DNA from: Poriferisulfidus sp963668445
Lineage (GTDB): Bacteria; Pseudomonadota; Gammaproteobacteria; Poriferisulfidales; Poriferisulfidaceae
Length of the DNA stretch: 64,000 nt
Assembly: GCA_963668445.1 (NCBI GenBank)
Contig: OY764335.1
Location: 310,001-374,000, forward strand
Direction of reading: 5' to 3'
The translations under genes were made by a program, and so were the position numbers. Under the pieces are notes generated by a model. The model was not told where the DNA came from, ran no database searches, and saw nothing but the letters and a program-made list of their open reading frames with translations. This document shows, in pieces, positions 1-8,448 of the stretch (position 1 is its first letter; each line of letters opens with the position of its first letter).

Positions 1-1256
1 GCTTGCAGAACTTCCAGACTAGGCAGTACGCCTGATCTGTCCTTGAAAAGATCGAGTAGTGCGATACTTTTTAGGATTCTGATGCAAAATTCATCTTCAC
101 CTGTAGCATCACACCGGTCAATGGCTTCGGCGGCAGTGGCCCAGCGATGGCCATCTGGAGATGCCAAAATGGCCGCTTCCATATTTGTGCGAAGATAATC
201 CCACAGACGGGCTGGCTCATACAGCATAGTTTCATCAGCATGTTTCACGAAATCTTGAAAGCCTTCGGGTTCGGCAGAATTGAGAAAGCCAAAAATACTA
301 CGCTGGTTTTGTCCAAAACGACGACAAGAAATGGGCCCTAGGAGGGTTGCTGTTATCGGGTGCAGAGGCCAACAGTTGGCTAGCATCTGAGATATTTTCG
401 AGGATGTTCCAGAACGCCGTTCCCTCATGTGGTTGCCAATCAAATTCGCCAGTTCACTTTGCCGCTCAGGCTTTCTCCTCGTCTTAATCGCTCGTGCTAG
501 CAGGTCAATCTGTTCCTCCCCAACGACATTAACAGGCAAATCAATAAATCGTCCTTGAATTTTGGCCCATTCTTCACGTGCTTCGCGAGACAGGCGGTTG
601 GCGTATTCGTCAAATGCCTGATGTAGGATTCCAATGATGATGAGCCGTCCATTGCTTCTAGAGGCTGATTCAGCTAGTTGCTGGAAAAAATAGACATCCG
701 ACGATCCTTGAACTGCAGCTTCTAAAAATTTCCCTAGTTCATCAATATAGATGATGAGTCCTCCATGACTGCGGGGATTAGATTTGGCAATGTCAAGCAG
801 GCTTTTAATGAGGCCAGAATCGGTCCAATGCCGTTTTTTGACGGTTAGCAGTCCTGATGCATTGAGAGATTTCCCGATGACTTGGACAGGGTCAGCGCGT
901 TTTCCGACCACTCCAAGAGACTGCCAGCCCCTAGTCTTAGGAGGGAGTCTGCCCCAAATTTTTTGGGCATTTCGTTTCCCGATCATCTTTTCCGCACATT
1001 CCCGTTGACTTGCACTGCCATTTAGGAGCGCACTCAACGCAACTACCAAACTTGATTTCCCGCTTCCATATGGTCCAGTCCATGTGAAAGCGCCTTGTCG
1101 CGATTCCGACACATGTTGGGCCATTGTAAGGACGGTCTCGATGGATGATTGCGGGCATACGAATCCCTCGAGGGACTTAGGATTGCCTAGATCTTCGTCT
1201 ATTCTGATAGCCCGCTGGAATCTGCGGCTAATGCGGACATGCTTTGATAGGCTCAT
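1..1256 (-). CDS. P-loop ATPase of a phosphorothioation-type (Ssp/Dnd-like) module, 3' end outside window
   Basis: Translating leftward from ATG at 1256 gives an uninterrupted frame of 418 codons that runs off the window, so the C-terminus is missing. Residues 61-69 form a Walker A motif (GPYGSGKSS) and residues 167-174 a Walker B motif (LIIYIDEL), so it is an AAA-like NTPase. It starts 10 bases after the DUF4007 gene ends and is surely co-transcribed with it. An ATPase directly after DUF4007 is the order I recall for SspB-SspC in SspABCD phosphorothioation operons; SspC is the ATPase there. Base composition is AT-rich like the rest of the island. The family call rests on context plus the P-loop; the NTPase call is firm. 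An SspD/DndC-like ATP pyrophosphatase would be expected to the left of the window. Confidence 0.8.
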   Translation of the reverse strand, partial: MSLSKHVRISRRFQRAIRIDEDLGNPKSLEGFVCPQSSIETVLTMAQHVSESRQGAFTWTGPYGSGKSSLVVALSALLNGSASQRECAEKMIGKRNAQKIWGRLPPKTRGWQSLGVVGKRADPVQVIGKSLNASGLLTVKKRHWTDSGLIKSLLDIAKSNPRSHGGLIIYIDELGKFLEAAVQGSSDVYFFQQLAESASRSNGRLIIIGILHQAFDEYANRLSREAREEWAKIQGRFIDLPVNVVGEEQIDLLARAIKTRRKPERQSELANLIGNHMRERRSGTSSKISQMLANCWPLHPITATLLGPISCRRFGQNQRSIFGFLNSAEPEGFQDFVKHADETMLYEPARLWDYLRTNMEAAILASPDGHRWATAAEAIDRCDATGEDEFCIRILKSIALLDLFKDRSGVLPSLEVLQ

Positions 1257-1266
1257 GTTTCGCTCC

Positions 1267-2220
1267 CTATGCAGCACTAGAGGTGCGGTAATCTGACCCA
1301 ATGAAACTCAGAGCATCGCTGTCGCTGAATTCCCGCCGTCGGAGTAGTTGCTTGAGGCCCGATGTTTCCGACCACTGTATAAATCCATTTGAAGTGTGTT
1401 CTATATTCAAAAGTCGCTCGGAAAGATCGCTCTCATCTAACAGGAATACGCGGCATGGAGAACCCGGTTCATAGGCTGCCGTCTCAAAAGACATGGTATT
1501 AGTATGAGGGGCTTTCTGCAACCAAAAATCCATTAGAGCGTAAGTAAATACGCCATTTCCTAATGATGGTTTCATTCCCCGTACGAGGCGGAAGCAATCC
1601 CTTTTCCCCACGGTACGAATCAGCCCAAGTTCTGCCAAAGGCGATTCCAAGGCATCTTCACGACAAGTTTTTTCTGTCAATGGCCGCGTGGCATATGTGC
1701 GAACGAAACATTCAACATCACGCTTTATGGTTGCTTCAGAGGCTCGAGCTCGGGTGCATTTTTTTGCAAGGTGTTCGAGATTCTGAACCAACTGCTCCCG
1801 GACAAATATCGTAGCAGGATAGTAGTTGAAAACCCAATGCCATGTTGTACGTGTTGCCGGACTGCATAGTTTCCAATGCACAAGCCACAGAGAGGCCGGG
1901 TTTTCCATGAATGGGTCAAGTCCACTCTCACCAAAAAGTTTTTCGCCAAATCGCGTGGTTTTCACCCGTTTTCTCCGACCGGGGTCTTGCACTACGTCTG
2001 CAACTGTTGCCCAATGGCGAATTGAGGCAATCATGTTCTTGCCGACCCCAAAGCGGGCAATCGCATCATCGCCGCTGAATACGGACTCGTTTTCTGCTTT
2101 TTCGTCGGTTCGGCGGACTTCATCGAATGCTTTTCTCAACCATCCGTAGCGCAGAGGGAATGTCTCATGCCCGGTAAATCGAGGCCTGTAGTCCGGTTCG
2201 AAAAGTCCTCTTCGCAACAT
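1267..2220 (-). CDS. DUF4007 family protein (SspB-like, phosphorothioation-associated)
   Basis: 317 residues. The N-terminus carries the DUF4007 signature F-x-G-H-E-T-F-x-x-R-x-G-W at residues 15-27. DUF4007 proteins occur with cysteine desulfurases and PAPS-reductase-like proteins in DNA phosphorothioation and related defence islands; I recall that SspB of SspABCD, a DNA nickase, belongs to this type. Here it leads a leftward operon with the P-loop ATPase and is divergent from a cysteine desulfurase. A good Shine-Dalgarno (GGAGG in minus-strand sense, about 2230) precedes the ATG. Composition is AT-rich compared with the chromosome to the right. Nickase activity is inferred from the family, not seen in sequence. 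Confidence 0.82.
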   Translation of the reverse strand: MLRRGLFEPDYRPRFTGHETFPLRYGWLRKAFDEVRRTDEKAENESVFSGDDAIARFGVGKNMIASIRHWATVADVVQDPGRRKRVKTTRFGEKLFGESGLDPFMENPASLWLVHWKLCSPATRTTWHWVFNYYPATIFVREQLVQNLEHLAKKCTRARASEATIKRDVECFVRTYATRPLTEKTCREDALESPLAELGLIRTVGKRDCFRLVRGMKPSLGNGVFTYALMDFWLQKAPHTNTMSFETAAYEPGSPCRVFLLDESDLSERLLNIEHTSNGFIQWSETSGLKQLLRRREFSDSDALSFIGSDYRTSSAA

Positions 2221-2398
2221 GTTTGATCCTCCGGTCTTGGTCTAACTTCTGGTAAATTCTTCCAGCCCAAAAGAGGGAAACGATGCGGAGTATTGTATAG
2301 TATTCTTTGTGAAAGCGAATTTTGCGCGAAGGATCCGCATAAAATATTGAAATATCATATATTTGTTTGTTTCGTTGCTCTGACTGGCGATATTCCGC
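2221..2398. promoter_or_regulatory. Divergent promoter region of the phosphorothioation-like module
   Basis: 178 bp separate the divergently transcribed DUF4007 and cysteine desulfurase genes. The stretch is very AT-rich and contains several TATA-type hexamers (about 2293-2305 and 2340-2365) able to serve as -10 elements in either direction. No clear long operator palindrome is visible. The 11-mer TGGCGATATTC at 2385-2395 just before the desulfurase start recurs at 6127-6137 just past the end of the island. Confidence 0.5.
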
Positions 2399-3580
2399 AT
2401 GACTTCCATCTACCTTGACTACCAAGCCTCGACTCCTGTGGATTCTGGGGTTTTGGATGCTATGGCTCCTTTTTGGAGAGAGGCATTTGGCAATCCTCAT
2501 TCTTCCGAGCACTCCATCGGATGGTCGGCCAACCGTGCTATTGAGGCGGCACGAAGTATGCTGGCTGGCTTAGTTGGGGCTGATGCCGACGAGATCATCT
2601 TCACCTCTGGTGCGACAGAAGCCAATAATCTAGCACTGTTGGGTATGGCACAAAAATTAGGGCTCCAACAGAGGAGGAAACGCATTCTCGTCAGTGCCAT
2701 TGAGCACAAGTGTGTAATGGCCGCAGCATCCGCGCTTTCAGAGCATCAGGGCTTTGTCGTGCAGACCATTCCTGTGGATAGCTACGGCTATGTGAGGTCC
2801 GATGAGTTAAAAAGGCTCATATCTGATGACGTGTTGCTTTGTTCTGTCATTCTCGCGAACAATGAAATTGGCACCCTCCAGAATCTTGCTAAGATCAGAG
2901 AGATTTGCGAACGGTTTGGAGTTCTTTTGCATAGTGATGCTGCTCAAGGTCCGGTTGCCATGGATTTGTCGAACATTGCAGATCATGCGGATATGGTAAG
3001 CCTTTCAGGTCACAAGATGTACGGACCTATGGGTATCGGCGCTCTTTATGTCCGGCGCAATCTTCACCCATATATTGAGCCCATTATTTATGGCGGGGGG
3101 CAGCAGGGAAACCTGCGTTCAGGAACGCTTCCGTTGCCTTTATGCGTCGGCATGAGTGCTGCGGCTCAGTTATGGCTTGGTGAAGGTGTCATCAATGCTC
3201 GTGCGAAATTGTGCGCTTTGAGAGATTGTTTCGCGGAAAAGGTGATGCGCGAATTGCCTGAAACCAAACTTAATGGACCGCCTCTCAAAGAGCGTCATTC
3301 GTGCAATATTAATTTTTGTTTTCATGACGTTGATAGTCATGAACTGCTTAGTAGGCTACAACCACATCTTTCGGCATCGACAGGATCAGCATGCTCTTCT
3401 GGAATTTCTGGAACTTCTCATGTGCTTCGGGCCATAGGACTGTCGGAATCGGATGCGAGCGCGTCCGTCCGCTTCAGCGTTGGCATGCTAACAACGGAGC
3501 AGCAAATCGACAGTGCGGTAGCCCTTTTGTTGGATGCGCTGAACCGTTCCCGTTCTGCACTTAGCGCAGCGGCTTGCTAG
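2399..3580 (+). CDS. Cysteine desulfurase, IscS/SspA/DndA type
   Basis: 393 residues, fold-type I PLP enzyme. It would take sulfur from L-cysteine as an enzyme-bound persulfide. Visible catalytic elements are the PLP lysine in SLSGHKMYGP (K206), the PLP-stacking histidine in IEHK (H103), the ring-N aspartate in HSDAAQ (D180) and the mobile-loop cysteine in STGSACSSG (C332). It sits divergently from DUF4007, as sspA/dndA often lie next to their partners, and 47 bp before the GHKL gene with which it is probably co-transcribed. No obvious Shine-Dalgarno precedes the ATG. It lacks iscU/iscA neighbours, which argues for a dedicated role in DNA sulfur modification over general Fe-S assembly; that role is inferred. 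Confidence 0.9.
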   Translation: MTSIYLDYQASTPVDSGVLDAMAPFWREAFGNPHSSEHSIGWSANRAIEAARSMLAGLVGADADEIIFTSGATEANNLALLGMAQKLGLQQRRKRILVSAIEHKCVMAAASALSEHQGFVVQTIPVDSYGYVRSDELKRLISDDVLLCSVILANNEIGTLQNLAKIREICERFGVLLHSDAAQGPVAMDLSNIADHADMVSLSGHKMYGPMGIGALYVRRNLHPYIEPIIYGGGQQGNLRSGTLPLPLCVGMSAAAQLWLGEGVINARAKLCALRDCFAEKVMRELPETKLNGPPLKERHSCNINFCFHDVDSHELLSRLQPHLSASTGSACSSGISGTSHVLRAIGLSESDASASVRFSVGMLTTEQQIDSAVALLLDALNRSRSALSAAAC

Positions 3581-3627
3581 CGGTGCTTTTACCCCATTTT
3601 TCGGTTATTTTATATTAGGAGCACCAA

Positions 3628-6057
3628 ATGGATAACGAGAAGATTTTTTGGGCATTGTACAGGGCTAACACCGAAAAAGAAGTGAGTGAAGTGTTAAAGC
3701 GTTATGACTTTATCCAAAATCCAGAGAACTGGAAATTTTACGGCGGGCAAGATAGCAATTATGCTGTTGTTGAAAATCAACAGGCGTCTCCAATTCCTGC
3801 GTTAATCGAAAAAATCACCAATAGCATCGATGCTATTCTAATGCGTGCCTGCATTGAGCGGGGCGTTGACCCTCGCTCGGAGGAAGCACCTAGGTCAATT
3901 GAGGAAGCCGTAAATCTATTTTTTCCAGAAAACAAGGATTGGGACTTGCATCCGCAACGCAGAAAACAAGCCGAGAGACTTCAAATCCTTGCGGATGGTC
4001 CAAAATTTGATACGGCTCTCACGGTCTATGATAATGGCGAAGGACAGGCTCCAGAAGATTTTCCGAAAACGTTCTTGTCGCTCTTACGAGGGAACAAGAA
4101 CGACATTCGCTTTGTTCAAGGGAAATACAACATGGGCGGGTCTGGGGCGATTGTTTTTTGTGGAAAGCAACGATACCAACTTGTAGGCTCTAAGCGATTT
4201 GATGGTGACGGTCGGTTTGGATTCACCCTAATTCGCCGCCATCCTTTGACTCCCGAAGAGGAGAATAAGCGGAAGTCTACGTGGTATGAGTATCTCGTGA
4301 TAGATTCTAGAATACCCTCTTTCCTCTGTGAAGCATTGGATCTAAATCTTCACAATCGCAAATTCGAAACCGGGACTGTGCTCAAACTTTATTCCTATGA
4401 TTTACCTGCAGGCTCTCGTTCTGTTATCTCTCGGGACCTCAATCGGAGCATTAACGAATATTTGTTTAATCCTGCTCTGCCAGTTTTTACTATTGATAGG
4501 CCTGAACGTTATCCGGATGATCGAAATTTAGAGCGTGAACTATACGGTTTAAAGCGACAACTGGAAGACGATAACAGGAAATATGTTGAACATTCGTTTT
4601 CGGAAAATGACCATGATCCTGATATTGGCTTCATCAAAGTTACATGCTATGTGTTCAAGCCGCGGATGGACGGTCGAAACGTCAAGGAAACGAGAGCCAC
4701 TATCCGGAGGGAGTTTTTCAAAAATGATATGTCTGTGCTTTTTTCTGTCAACGGGCAGGTTCATGGGCACTATACTTCTGAGTTTATTACACGATCTCTC
4801 CAGTTCAATCTTTTGAAGGATTATCTATTGATCCATGTGGATTGCACTAGGCTTCGTACAGAATTTCGCAACGAGCTATTTATGGCATCAAGGGATCGTT
4901 TGAAGCAAGGCGATGAATCTCGAAGTCTCCGCAGAAAACTTGCGGATCTATTGAAAGCTAGTCGCCTAAAAGAAATTAACAAGCAGCGGAAATCGGCCAT
5001 CACTGTTGATAGCGATGACGCTGAAGAAGTTGTACGCAACCTTGCGCGAAACTTCCCGTTGCAGGAAGAACTAACTCGACTTATCCAGCAGACCTTTCAG
5101 TTAGATAAACAACAAAAGGGTAAAAGGCCCGAAAATGTTCCGCAACAACCAAAAGAGCAAGAAAAGCATCCTGAGTTCAATCCGGAAAGATACCCAAGCA
5201 TTTTTGAGATTGATGCTAAGTCTCGTAGCAAAGATGGTTTTCCGCTGGTGAAACTTCCTTTAAATGGAGAGCGCGCCATAAAATTTTCTACCGATGTTGA
5301 AGATCAGTATTTTGATCGCGTCGAGGACCACGGGGAACTCGATCTTGATCTAATCGATCATGTTCAGAATGATATTACGATTAACAATCCTGATGGCCTC
5401 TCGACAGTCCTAGGGGTCGTCAAATCAAGTCCGCACAACGGCAGTATTCGCGTTCGAGTGAAGGCCACGAAAGAAGTTTCTGTCGGCGATGAAATAAAGA
5501 TACGAGCGTCTCTGTCGAGTCCTGATCGAAAACTTGAGCAGATATTCATGGTGAAAATCTCGGATCCAGAGAAAACCCCGGGTAAGCTGAAGGAAAAACA
5601 TCAGCCAGATGCGCGTCTTGGATTGCCGAGGCTCGTTATGGTTTATAAGGATCCGGACAAAGAGAGGCAGACATGGGAAAAATTGGAGGGCGTTGGAATT
5701 CCTATGGATCACGAAACCGTGGTTTATCTGCAGGAGGAAGAGAACTCACTCAGTGATGTATATATCAATATGGACAGCAGTTGTTTTCTAAAGCACCGGG
5801 CGAAACTCCACAATCAAGAGTCTTTAAGTGTTGCAAATAACCGCTATATTTCGCTGGTATATTTCCATACGCTGTTTTTGTACACCATTACCAAAAAACA
5901 TAAATACGGGGTTGTCAAAGAGTCAGGGGATGAAGGATCAAGCGACGGTGAAAATGTGCCCGTTACTGAGTATATATCAAATCTTTTCCAATCTTATTAT
6001 GCTCAATTTCTCTTGAATTTCGAAGGGAAGGATCTTATTGAAACTTTGGATTCTTAA
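3628..6057 (+). CDS. Large GHKL (HSP90/MORC-like) ATPase, candidate defence partner
   Basis: 809 residues. The N-terminal third has all Bergerat-fold motifs: N-box E61-x3-N65 with D68 (EKITNSID), G1 motif DNGEG at 125-129, and a glycine-rich lid GKYNMGGSGA at 155-164. The remaining about 500 residues match nothing I recognise; a charged, Lys/Gln/Pro-rich linker lies near 480-530. The start is supported by AGGAG at 3617-3621. It is co-directional with the cysteine desulfurase, 47 bp downstream, and equally AT-rich. GHKL ATPases are known in prokaryotic conflict systems, so an effector or DNA-translocation role beside a DNA-sulfur module is plausible. No DUF262/DUF1524 SspE-type gene is visible in the window. 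Confidence 0.8.
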   Translation: MDNEKIFWALYRANTEKEVSEVLKRYDFIQNPENWKFYGGQDSNYAVVENQQASPIPALIEKITNSIDAILMRACIERGVDPRSEEAPRSIEEAVNLFFPENKDWDLHPQRRKQAERLQILADGPKFDTALTVYDNGEGQAPEDFPKTFLSLLRGNKNDIRFVQGKYNMGGSGAIVFCGKQRYQLVGSKRFDGDGRFGFTLIRRHPLTPEEENKRKSTWYEYLVIDSRIPSFLCEALDLNLHNRKFETGTVLKLYSYDLPAGSRSVISRDLNRSINEYLFNPALPVFTIDRPERYPDDRNLERELYGLKRQLEDDNRKYVEHSFSENDHDPDIGFIKVTCYVFKPRMDGRNVKETRATIRREFFKNDMSVLFSVNGQVHGHYTSEFITRSLQFNLLKDYLLIHVDCTRLRTEFRNELFMASRDRLKQGDESRSLRRKLADLLKASRLKEINKQRKSAITVDSDDAEEVVRNLARNFPLQEELTRLIQQTFQLDKQQKGKRPENVPQQPKEQEKHPEFNPERYPSIFEIDAKSRSKDGFPLVKLPLNGERAIKFSTDVEDQYFDRVEDHGELDLDLIDHVQNDITINNPDGLSTVLGVVKSSPHNGSIRVRVKATKEVSVGDEIKIRASLSSPDRKLEQIFMVKISDPEKTPGKLKEKHQPDARLGLPRLVMVYKDPDKERQTWEKLEGVGIPMDHETVVYLQEEENSLSDVYINMDSSCFLKHRAKLHNQESLSVANNRYISLVYFHTLFLYTITKKHKYGVVKESGDEGSSDGENVPVTEYISNLFQSYYAQFLLNFEGKDLIETLDS

Positions 6058-6170
6058 TGCTATTTCGTGCAAATTTCTTGGTTTAGGCATTTTGAGCATT
6101 AACGAATCCCAAATCTTCTATGCATGTGGCGATATTCGCATTTATTAGGCCATAACCACTACCCGATAAT

Positions 6171-6530
6171 ATGGAACTCCCAACCCCCCTTTCCCCCGCC
6201 ATGCCTTCCAACTTCATCGACCTGACGCCGCGGGCGGCGACCCGCATCCTCGGCCAGTTGCCGCGTGGCGAAGAGGGCGTAGCCTTGCGCTTCGCGGCCA
6301 GGCGGCTGCCGGACGGCAGCTTCCATTACGGCATGGGCTTCGACGACGGCCGGCGCGAGGGCGACCAGGCGTTCACGGTGCGCAAGGTGCCGGTGGTGAT
6401 TGCCGCCGACAGCCTGGCGCTGCTGCGCGGCATGACCGTCGACTTCGTGGAACTGGAGCCGGGGAAGAACGAGTTCATCTTCCTCAACCCCAACGACCCG
6501 GCCTACAAGCCGCCGACTGAGCCGGAATGA
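6171..6530 (+). CDS. Cysteine-less A-type (HesB/IscA-like) protein
   Basis: 119 residues from the first ATG, or 109 from ATG 6201 (MPSNFIDLTP), which better matches the usual A-type start. The strand pattern and the segment VDFVEL...FIFLNPN resemble IscA/ErpA, but all three cluster-ligand cysteines are absent: where IscA ends with C-G-C, this ends in a Pro-rich tail, and there is no cysteine anywhere. It is therefore unlikely to carry an Fe-S cluster by the canonical mode. No convincing ribosome-binding site precedes either ATG. Its stop overlaps the histidine kinase start, so the three genes form one unit. It is the first high-GC gene after the AT-rich island. Confidence 0.65.
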   Translation: MELPTPLSPAMPSNFIDLTPRAATRILGQLPRGEEGVALRFAARRLPDGSFHYGMGFDDGRREGDQAFTVRKVPVVIAADSLALLRGMTVDFVELEPGKNEFIFLNPNDPAYKPPTEPE

Positions 6531-7438
6531 CGATGGGCCCGGAGGCGCTGGTCGCCGCATGCCTGGCCGCCGCGCTGACGGCCGCTGTCGGGTTCGGGGC
6601 ATGGGCGCATTGGCGGCGGGTGCGGCCGTACCGGGCGATCCGCGACTGGGCGTTCCGGATGCGCGGCGGCGACCTGTCGGCGCGCCTGCGCCCGCCGAAA
6701 TCGGGCCAGTTCGCCGAACTGGCGGTGGACCTCAACGTGCTGGCGGAAATGGTCCAGACGCTGTCGCGGACCACCGAGGAGCAGCTGCAGGAGTTCCGCG
6801 ACTACACGGCGATGAAGGAGCGCACGCGGATGTCCGGCGAACTGCATGATTCGCTGGCGCAGACCTTGGCCGGCATCAAGATCCAAGTGCGGGTGCTGGA
6901 CGAGACCCTGCATCAGGGCGACGAAGAGCAGACGTGGCAGGAGCTCGAGCGCATCGAGGGCAACCTCGAGCAGGCCAACCGCGAACTGCGCGAACTGATT
7001 GCGCACCTGCGCGCCCCGGTCGGCTCGGCCGGCCTGCTGCCGGAGATCGAGCGGACGGTCGAGCGCTTCCGCCGGGATTGTCCGGAGACCCGGGTGTTCC
7101 TGCAGGCCGAATGGGACGGCCTGAGCCTGCCGGCCGAGCACGAACTGCAGATCGTGCGCATCATCCAGGAAGCCTTGGCCAACGTGCGCAAGCACGCCCA
7201 GGCCGGCACCGTGCGCATCATGCTGTCGGGCGATGCCGCCAGCCGCCAGTGCCGGGTCCTGGTGGAGGACGACGGGGTCGGCCTTGCGGACGCGCCGCAG
7301 GAGGGCGGGGCCGGCACGCACATCGGGATGAGCCTGCTGCGCGACCGGGCGCGGCAGCTGGGCGGGCAGCTGCGGGTGGAGAGCGAGCCGGGCGAAGGCG
7401 TGCAGGTGATGCTGGAGTTCCGGGCGGGCGAAGCATGA
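6527..7438 (+). CDS. NarX-type sensor histidine kinase (HisKA_3)
   Basis: 303 residues: one N-terminal membrane helix (about 5-27), a HAMP-like segment (about 30-85), a HisKA_3 dimerisation domain with phospho-acceptor H107 in SGELHDSLAQTL, then a HATPase_c domain with an N-box (EALANVRKHA) and a DDGVG glycine motif. There is no periplasmic sensor domain; the protein is nearly all cytoplasmic, so the signal is probably sensed in the membrane or by a partner. The start codon overlaps the stop of the A-type gene, and its own stop overlaps the regulator start (ATGA). Confidence 0.9.
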   Translation: MTMGPEALVAACLAAALTAAVGFGAWAHWRRVRPYRAIRDWAFRMRGGDLSARLRPPKSGQFAELAVDLNVLAEMVQTLSRTTEEQLQEFRDYTAMKERTRMSGELHDSLAQTLAGIKIQVRVLDETLHQGDEEQTWQELERIEGNLEQANRELRELIAHLRAPVGSAGLLPEIERTVERFRRDCPETRVFLQAEWDGLSLPAEHELQIVRIIQEALANVRKHAQAGTVRIMLSGDAASRQCRVLVEDDGVGLADAPQEGGAGTHIGMSLLRDRARQLGGQLRVESEPGEGVQVMLEFRAGEA

Positions 7439-8109
7439 GGAAGGCCCTCAAGGTCACGATCGTCGATGACCATACGCTGTTTCGGGAAGGCTTGCAGGGG
7501 CTTTTGGAGCGGCACGGCCTGAAGATACTGGACTCGGTCGGCCATGCGGAGGCGGGCTACGCCGCGCTGGCGGCGCGCCGCCCGGACGTGGTGCTGCTGG
7601 ACCTGCGCCTGCCGGGCGCCAACGGGCTCGACATCCTGCGCCAGCTGCGCGCCGACCCCGAATGCCCGCCGGTGGTGATGCTGACCACCAGCGATCAGGA
7701 AGCGGATCTGGTGGAAGCGCTGCGGGCGGGCGCGAGCGGCTATCTGCTCAAGGACATGGAGCCGGACGATCTGGTGGCGGCGCTGCGCTCCATCGTCGGC
7801 GGCGAGGCGGTGGTCGCGCCGAGCCTGGCGCCGGTGCTGGCGCGGGTGGTGCAGGGCCATGAGCCGGAGGCGGCGGCCGAAGACGCCACGCCGTTCGATG
7901 CCTTGACGCCGCGCGAGCATGAGATTCTGCTGCTGCTGGCGGAGGGGCTGAGCAACCGCAGCATCGGCAATCGGCTGGGGATTTCCGAAGGCACGGTCAA
8001 GGTGCATGTGAAGGCGATCCTGCGCAAACTCGATGTGGCATCGCGGGTGGCGGCGGCCGTGCTGGCCGTGGAATACGGACTGGGCGGCAAGAAGGCGTCC
8101 GACGGGTAG
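7435..8109 (+). CDS. NarL/LuxR-family response regulator
   Basis: 224 residues. The receiver domain has the acidic pair D11-D12, phospho-acceptor D56 in VVLLDLRLPG, the conserved T (LTTSDQ) and K in YLLKDM. The C-terminal LuxR-type helix-turn-helix starts at LTPREHEILLLLAEG and ends TVKVHVKAILRKL. It shares four bases (ATGA) with the upstream kinase gene, so the two are translationally coupled and form a cognate pair. Targets cannot be told from the sequence. Confidence 0.93.
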   Translation: MRKALKVTIVDDHTLFREGLQGLLERHGLKILDSVGHAEAGYAALAARRPDVVLLDLRLPGANGLDILRQLRADPECPPVVMLTTSDQEADLVEALRAGASGYLLKDMEPDDLVAALRSIVGGEAVVAPSLAPVLARVVQGHEPEAAAEDATPFDALTPREHEILLLLAEGLSNRSIGNRLGISEGTVKVHVKAILRKLDVASRVAAAVLAVEYGLGGKKASDG

Positions 8110-8157
8110 GGGGCATCTTTGGCGGTAAGTGGCGTATTGCGCCAGCCGCGCCGCGCT

Positions 8158-8318
8158 AGGCGGTATAATCCGCCTTGAAGGCCAAACACCTTCATCCCGG
8201 ACCTCTTTCTCAGAGTTAGTCATCGATCTCGCCAAGCGAGGTCCGGGATTTTATTCTCCTCAGTCCTCAGGCAGCCCCTCCGGCGAGCCGGAGCCAATGC
8301 CTGCGTTTGTTCCAATAT
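8158..8318 (+). repeat. Left copy of a 161-bp inverted repeat bounding the hipBA/helicase block
   Basis: These 161 bases match the reverse complement of 13606-13766 without gaps, with about 13 mismatches (near 92% identity); the first 40 bases are identical. The repeat is dense in dyads: GGCGG-TATAAT-CCGCC, TGAAGG-N7-CCTTCA, CTCGC-CAA-GCGAG inside a longer CCCGGACCTC...GAGGTCCGGG stem, and CTCCGGC-GA-GCCGGAG. Read on the minus strand it also holds an ATG (8195) opening the reading frame MKVFGLQGGLYRL that the right copy shares. Confidence 0.9.
8196..8255 (+). terminator. Terminator-like hairpin inside the left repeat
   Basis: Ten-base arms CCCGGACCTC (8196-8205) and GAGGTCCGGG (8238-8247) pair perfectly around a loop that itself holds a CTCGC/GCGAG hairpin, followed by ATTTTATT. 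It lies about 90 bases after the response regulator and could end that operon. In the right copy the outer arm carries two changes, so the long stem is weaker there. Confidence 0.5.
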
Positions 8319-8448
8319 TCGGCCAATACACCGATGACCTTGCCGTCTTCCTCGCCCCAGCTGATGCGGCCAGCGGCAGAGAATTCCTTAGTATGTCGGA
8401 CCGCAGTCTCGGTGGCAATTCCAGCTTCGGCGCTTTTGCGCTTTGCGG

